Below, piece after piece: positions 15,217 through 19,322 of a stretch of 19,322 bases of DNA. The stretch comes from Chromatiales bacterium (lineage in GTDB: Bacteria; Pseudomonadota; Gammaproteobacteria; UBA6429): the NCBI GenBank assembly GCA_027076405.1, contig JALTJN010000256.1, positions 1 through 19,322 of the forward strand. The letters run 5' to 3'. A program made the position numbers and the translations under genes. The notes under the pieces are model-generated. The model was not told the DNA's origin and ran no database searches. It saw only the letters and a program-made list of their open reading frames with translations. The stretch's first letter is position 1, and each line of letters opens with the position of its first letter.

Positions 15217-16785
15217 GTGTCTCGGATTGAAATCAGCAAAAGAATTGTATTAATTAATACGGCAAGTTCGGCTGTTGCGCTGATATTAAACCTGTCTGTC
15301 CTGATATGGCTTCAGCAATACCTGCTTAAGCGGATAAGTCCTGAGGAATACAGTCTGGTTCCTATTGTCATGTCGATTATGGCGTTTGCACCATTGGTGA
15401 CCATGGTACTTACTCAAGGGGTAGGGCGTTATATCACCATTGCCTATGCCAAAGGTGACGATGAAGAAGTGTCCCGCATCTGTTCCACCATGTTTCCTAT
15501 ACTGGTGTTTGCCGGTTTAGTGCTTTTAGGTCTGGGCTGGTTAGCGGCCTGGCATATTGACCAGCTGCTGGATATTGCACCTGAATATGTTGATGATGCG
15601 CAGATTATGATGGCCTTACTAGTCTTTTCTGCATCACTAAGAGTCATTTTCTCATTATTTGGTAGCGGATTTATTGTTAAACAGAAATTAATGCTTCAGG
15701 ACCTCATCGATATTGGCTGCCAATTTTTACGCATAGCGGTTTTATTTGCTCTGTTATTCGGCGTTAGCACTCAGGTACTCTGGGTGGTTGTTGCCATGGT
15801 GGTTGCTGAGGTTACAAATATTGTTATCAGCACGATTGTTTCACTTCGCATTTTTCCTGAACAGCGTGCCATTCATCTTGGCCATTTTCGCAGCTATGTG
15901 GCAAAAGAGATTACCAGCTATGGTGGTTGGGGCTTTGTACAAAATGTAGCGGATACCATTAAACAATCATTTGATCCCATTATTTTAAATAAATTTGCCA
16001 CTGCGGTTGATGTGTCGGTTTTTTATGTGGGAGGGATCGCGGCGAGGCAGTTGCGTTTGATGCTAGTACCATTTGCTCGCCCCTTTTTACCAATTCTTGC
16101 AGCATTATATGCAACTAAAGACTATTCCAAATTAAGAAACACTTATTTGCGGGCAACGCGATACCATTTGTGGATTATTTTATTTGTAGCAGTCCCGGCA
16201 ATTATTTTTAGTGATGAAGTAATGTACCTTTATTTAGATGGCAAGTATGATCAGGCTGGCAATATCATGGCCATATTACTTTTAGTCACGGTCTTAAATA
16301 CTTTTAATTCGATGGGGCCTGCTGTCGTAATGGCTGCTGGCAAGGTCAAGGAAATGTCATTACGTTTCCTTTTAATACAATCGGTCAATATTATTTTAAC
16401 TGTTTTATTAGTTGTATTTCTCCAACAAGGTGCTAGTGGTTCTGCGGTTGCGACGCTACTTACGGTAGTTTTTCTGGAAACGACGTTTATGTGGCCATTT
16501 TGCAGGAAAGTTGCTCATACAACTACAACGCTATGGGTTAAAGAAGTTGTTATGCCTAGCTTAGGTTCAGCAATACCATCGATTGTGGTTTGTCTATTTT
16601 TTCAATATATACAATTCACATCCACCTGGACAGAAATAGTATTAGTATCCGCCTTAAGTATGATGCTGAATTTGGCTGTTATTATGTTTTATGGATTAAG
16701 ACACCAAGATAGAATAGATATGGGAAGGCTGGCAATAAGGTTAAAGGGGCCTGTCAAAGTTATTGTAGAATATTTTGTGAAATAA
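15217..16785 (+). CDS. Wzx-type polysaccharide flippase (MOP superfamily, oligosaccharide flippase)
   Basis: The 522-residue protein is almost wholly hydrophobic, with about 12-14 membrane segments, matching the size and profile of Wzx/RfbX-like flippases in the MOP superfamily. The N-terminal region (I-V-L-I-N-T-A-S-S-A-V and later G-V-G-R-Y-I-T) and the charged loops between segment pairs fit that family. Such proteins move undecaprenyl-diphosphate-linked repeat units across the inner membrane, supplying the Wzy-like polymerase encoded at the left of the window. The start is GTG at 15217, chosen because AGGGG (15202-15206) lies 10 nt upstream and the first hydrophobic segment follows directly. 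It is the first gene of the right operon and is separated from its polymerase partner by the minus-strand beta-helix gene. Family confidence is high; the transported substrate is inferred from context. Confidence 0.88.
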   Translation: MSRIEISKRIVLINTASSAVALILNLSVLIWLQQYLLKRISPEEYSLVPIVMSIMAFAPLVTMVLTQGVGRYITIAYAKGDDEEVSRICSTMFPILVFAGLVLLGLGWLAAWHIDQLLDIAPEYVDDAQIMMALLVFSASLRVIFSLFGSGFIVKQKLMLQDLIDIGCQFLRIAVLFALLFGVSTQVLWVVVAMVVAEVTNIVISTIVSLRIFPEQRAIHLGHFRSYVAKEITSYGGWGFVQNVADTIKQSFDPIILNKFATAVDVSVFYVGGIAARQLRLMLVPFARPFLPILAALYATKDYSKLRNTYLRATRYHLWIILFVAVPAIIFSDEVMYLYLDGKYDQAGNIMAILLLVTVLNTFNSMGPAVVMAAGKVKEMSLRFLLIQSVNIILTVLLVVFLQQGASGSAVATLLTVVFLETTFMWPFCRKVAHTTTTLWVKEVVMPSLGSAIPSIVVCLFFQYIQFTSTWTEIVLVSALSMMLNLAVIMFYGLRHQDRIDMGRLAIRLKGPVKVIVEYFVK

Positions 16786-16827
16786 ATAATTTTCCAAATT
16801 GTGATCTTAAAAATATGAAATAAAATT

Positions 16828-17979
16828 ATGCGTAGACCTGATAGCACTGAAACAAATCCAGATTGGTCCACACCATGGAAGCCATCTTTTTTAGGGGCGG
16901 CAAGGAATATTTTGCGTGAAGCATTAATTAATCTCTCATTGTATTTTATGGAACCTGATAATGGACCGTTATTGATAGTTTTTCCATCCGGAAAAAGTAA
17001 TAATAATCCAGCTTCTTTACTTAGAGCGTACTCTATTGGTGCTACTTTGCGTAAAACATTTAATTGGCGGGTGATCATTATTCCTCCCGAGTTTACTTTA
17101 AATCAAAGGTTACGAATTATTCATTCAAAACAACCAGATGTAATTTTGATGCAAATGGAAAGGCATCCACTCAATCGACCACAGCTTTATAAACCATTTC
17201 CTGTTATTTTTGATATTGATGACGCTGACTTCCTATGGGAGCATGCTAATGAAATTGTTACAGAATGCTGCAAAGGTAGCACGGCAGTAATAGCAGGTAG
17301 CCGATTTATCGAGAAATGGGTGCGTCAACACAATAAAAACACCCAAATAATATGGACAGCTTCTCCATTAAAAGAAATAAAAATCGATCTATCTCAAGTT
17401 GAGCGAAAGCCAGTTGTGGCTTGGGGGCATTCGAGACCACAAGACTATCCGTCAGAATTGAATTTTATTAAAAAAATATTGGAAAAAGTGGTAGAGGAAA
17501 TAAGTATAGAATTCTGGCTTTTTGGGGTGCCTGATAATGAAATTGGGAAAAAATTAAAAGAAGATATTTCAGAAACAGGGGTCGCGGTTAGTACTTTTAG
17601 TCCTATGCCTTTTGAGCAGTTTACAAAAAAGTTATCATCAGTTCCAATCGGTTTACAAGTTCTTTCATCCGATAACTCTTATAGTGAAGGGAAATCATTT
17701 GGCAAAATTCTCAATTATTTACTGGCTAAAACATGTGTTATAGCTTCACCTGGCGCTGATCATTCTTTATTTTTTAATTCTGGAACTAATGGTATTCTTG
17801 CCGAAAGTGTTAATGAATGGGTTGATGCTATAGTATGGCTTCTTAAAAACCCAGTAGAAAGAAGTTGTATGGCTGAAAATGCCTATCTGGATTTTCAGAG
17901 GCATCTAACAACTAACGCCGTGGGTGAAGAATATAATCTAATGTTAAGAAAATATGCTCGAAGTAATGATAAAACTTGA
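16828..17979 (+). CDS. GT-B glycosyltransferase (GT4-like, divergent)
   Basis: The 383-residue protein has a central F-D-I-D-D-A-D-F motif (128-135), which I recognise from a GT4-related group in polysaccharide loci. It also has A-V-I-A-G-S-R-F-I (153-161) for the linker to the second domain. The C-terminal E-G-K-S-F-G-K-I-L-N-Y-L-L-A (287-300) corresponds to the EGxxxKxxEYmA donor-site motif, with Asn296 in place of the second Glu. The retaining-transferase signature is therefore degenerate, as in the GT4 at 10823. The N-terminal 40 residues have no recognisable domain. ATG 16828 lacks a Shine-Dalgarno, and a downstream Met (Met41) is possible though it would cut into the first strand region. 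The gene is visibly richer in A+T than the flippase and follows it after 42 nt, which suggests a separate history. It is probably an additional sugar transferase or a capping enzyme. Confidence 0.72.
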   Translation: MRRPDSTETNPDWSTPWKPSFLGAARNILREALINLSLYFMEPDNGPLLIVFPSGKSNNNPASLLRAYSIGATLRKTFNWRVIIIPPEFTLNQRLRIIHSKQPDVILMQMERHPLNRPQLYKPFPVIFDIDDADFLWEHANEIVTECCKGSTAVIAGSRFIEKWVRQHNKNTQIIWTASPLKEIKIDLSQVERKPVVAWGHSRPQDYPSELNFIKKILEKVVEEISIEFWLFGVPDNEIGKKLKEDISETGVAVSTFSPMPFEQFTKKLSSVPIGLQVLSSDNSYSEGKSFGKILNYLLAKTCVIASPGADHSLFFNSGTNGILAESVNEWVDAIVWLLKNPVERSCMAENAYLDFQRHLTTNAVGEEYNLMLRKYARSNDKT

Positions 17980-17997
17980 AGCAATTGGTATTAAAAA

Positions 17998-18660
17998 ATG
18001 ACAAATTCATCTAAATATTATCAGGGGGAGAGGTCTGAAGTATTAACCTTTATGCCAGATACTTATTCTAAAATACTTGAGGTTGGATGTGGTGAAGGTG
18101 ATTTTAGAGTTAATTTTAATAATGGGTGTGAATATTGGGGCATAGAACCCAGCATCGATGCTGCAAATATAGCTCAGAATAAATTAAATAAAGTATTAGT
18201 TGGCACATACCAAGGAGTTTCTAGTGAACTACCTGATGAATATTTTGATATTGTTATTTGTAACGATGTTATTGAGCATATGACAGACCATGATGAATTT
18301 TTGCAGTCTATTAAAAAACACATGTGCAATGATGCATGCCTAGTAGGTTCTATCCCTAATGTAAGGTATTTCTGGAATTTAGTTAACCTGCTTGTAAAAA
18401 AAGATTGGAAATATATTGATACAGGTATATTGGATAGAACACACCTTCGTTTTTTTACTCATAAGAGTCTTAAAAGAACATTTATAATGAATGATTTCAT
18501 GATTGAAAAAATTGCTGGAATTAATTCTAATTGGCTCGCTGATATGCGGAAAGAAAGTATTATTAAATGGGTGATTTGTATATTTGTCATAAAGCTTCTA
18601 GGTCCTGATCTTAAATTTGTACAATTCGGTTTTTGTGCTAGACCCAAAAATCAGGTTTAA
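17998..18660 (+). CDS. Class I SAM-dependent methyltransferase
   Basis: The 220-residue protein has a classic Rossmann methyltransferase core: motif I I-L-E-V-G-C-G-E-G-D-F (26-36) for the SAM glycine loop, an acidic Glu50 at the end of strand 2 for the ribose hydroxyls, and F-D-I-V-I-C-N-D-V-I-E-H (83-94) as motif IV. S-I-P-N-V-R follows near residue 119. This matches the Methyltransf_11/23-type enzymes often found beside glycosyltransferases, which methylate sugars or sugar-linked groups. In this context it may O-methylate a repeat-unit sugar or cap the chain end; no residue distinguishes these. It starts 18 nt after the GT-B gene, shares its A+T-rich composition and probably travels with it. 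The C-terminus holds a hydrophobic segment (about 179-195). Confidence 0.82.
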   Translation: MTNSSKYYQGERSEVLTFMPDTYSKILEVGCGEGDFRVNFNNGCEYWGIEPSIDAANIAQNKLNKVLVGTYQGVSSELPDEYFDIVICNDVIEHMTDHDEFLQSIKKHMCNDACLVGSIPNVRYFWNLVNLLVKKDWKYIDTGILDRTHLRFFTHKSLKRTFIMNDFMIEKIAGINSNWLADMRKESIIKWVICIFVIKLLGPDLKFVQFGFCARPKNQV

Positions 18661-18687
18661 TTGTTTGTAGCATTAAGGCATATATTA

Positions 18688-19322
18688 GTGAAAATACTAA
18701 TTATCGGCGGCGCCGGCTACATTGGCTCTCACATGGTCATCCGCTTATTAGATGAAGGTGCCGATGTCACTACCTTCGATAACCTCTCTGGTGGTTATCG
18801 TGATTCAGTACTCGGTGGCGCTTTCATTGAAGGCGATCTTGCCGATATTGATCTACTTAATAAAGTATTCAGCGAAAATAACTTCGATGCCGTCATGCAT
18901 TTCGCTTCCTTCATCGAAGTAGGCGAGTCCATTCATTCACCTTCAAAGTATTACCGTAACAATGTCACCAACACCCAAAACTTACTCGATGCCATGGTCA
19001 AACACGGTGTAATGCATTTCATTTTTTCATCCACAGCCGCTACGTTTGGTGAACCTGAATATATCCCCATTGATGAAAAGCACCCAATGGTACCCATTAA
19101 TCCCTACGGTCGAACTAAATTGATGGTTGAGCAGATGTTAGGGGATTATGATCGTGCTTATGGGCTTAAATCAGTTTCGTTACGTTACTTTAATGCGGCA
19201 GGAGCTGATCCTGAGACACGTATTGGTGAACGGCATGTGCCTGAAACGCATTTGATTCCGTTGGTGTTGCAAGCGGCTTCTGGGCGGCGTGAGAGTATTT
19301 CAATCTTTGGGCAGGATTACGA
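18688..19322 (+). CDS. galE: UDP-glucose 4-epimerase, 3' truncated by window end
   Basis: The frame opens at GTG 18688, with AAGG (18675-18678) 9 nt upstream, and stays open for 211 codons to the window edge, so about a third of the usual ~330-residue enzyme is missing. It starts K-I-L-I-I-G-G-A-G-Y-I-G-S-H, the NAD-binding glycine motif. It has the GalE active-site stretch F-S-S-T-A-A-T-F-G, Y140-G-R-T-K144 as catalytic Tyr and Lys, and F-N-A-A-G-A-D-P-E followed by H-V-P-E-T-H-L-I-P, which is highly specific for GalE. The enzyme interconverts UDP-glucose and UDP-galactose (some homologues also UDP-GlcNAc/GalNAc), supplying galactose donors to the locus. It follows the methyltransferase by 27 nt but has different codon use. 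Codons 1-144 are rich in C-ending codons, whereas codons 145-211 almost lack them and are rich in G-ending ones. Confidence 0.93.
   Translation, partial: MKILIIGGAGYIGSHMVIRLLDEGADVTTFDNLSGGYRDSVLGGAFIEGDLADIDLLNKVFSENNFDAVMHFASFIEVGESIHSPSKYYRNNVTNTQNLLDAMVKHGVMHFIFSSTAATFGEPEYIPIDEKHPMVPINPYGRTKLMVEQMLGDYDRAYGLKSVSLRYFNAAGADPETRIGERHVPETHLIPLVLQAASGRRESISIFGQDY

Noticed and set aside
16689..17078. 129-codon minus-strand frame spanning the flippase/GT-B junction
   Set aside because: Antisense to two well-supported genes, with no motif or Shine-Dalgarno; judged a shadow.

Overview
The window is a polysaccharide (capsule, exopolysaccharide or O-antigen type) biosynthesis locus. It has 17 recognisable genes, two of them cut by the window edges. 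The tight operon structure, the Wzx/Wzy-like membrane proteins and the gene families point to a Gram-negative bacterium, probably a gammaproteobacterium of moderately low GC. The host assignment is inference and cannot be narrowed from this sequence. No rRNA, tRNA, CRISPR, transposase or phage gene is visible. No gap between genes exceeds about 130 bases.

Left operon (before position 1 to 12935, + strand): 3' end of a nucleotide-sugar dehydrogenase, a Wzy/ligase-like membrane protein, a GT2 glycosyltransferase, an asparagine-synthetase-like protein without its nucleophilic cysteine, a hexapeptide acyltransferase, a second GT2, a WecG/TagA-type GT26 transferase fused to a STAS-like domain, a third GT2, three consecutive GT4 enzymes and a short-chain epimerase/dehydratase. 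From 1797 to 11968 neighbouring genes overlap by 1-4 nt or are separated by at most 9 nt, so translation is probably coupled. The genes would build a lipid-linked repeat unit, plausibly containing an N-acetylhexosaminuronic acid, and decorate it by acylation and perhaps amidation.

Middle (12958-15216): one secreted protein on the minus strand, with signal peptide, PKD-like domain and right-handed parallel beta-helix. It is a candidate lyase, C5-epimerase or polysaccharide-binding factor acting on the product outside the cytoplasm. It runs tail-to-tail into the epimerase gene and is divergent from the flippase gene. The 132-nt divergent spacer holds a perfect 15-bp palindrome placed where both -35 regions would lie.

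Right operon (15217 to beyond 19322, + strand): a Wzx-type flippase, then a noticeably A+T-rich pair (GT-B glycosyltransferase and SAM-dependent methyltransferase), then galE, truncated by the window end. Within galE, third-codon-position usage changes abruptly near 19120, which suggests a mosaic gene.

No initiating sugar-phosphate transferase, Wza/Wzb/Wzc export or chain-length gene is present, so the locus must extend beyond the window or rely on unlinked genes. The points most worth a second look are the cysteine-less asparagine-synthetase homologue, the GT26-STAS fusion with an altered family motif, the embedded secreted beta-helix gene, and the galE composition break.
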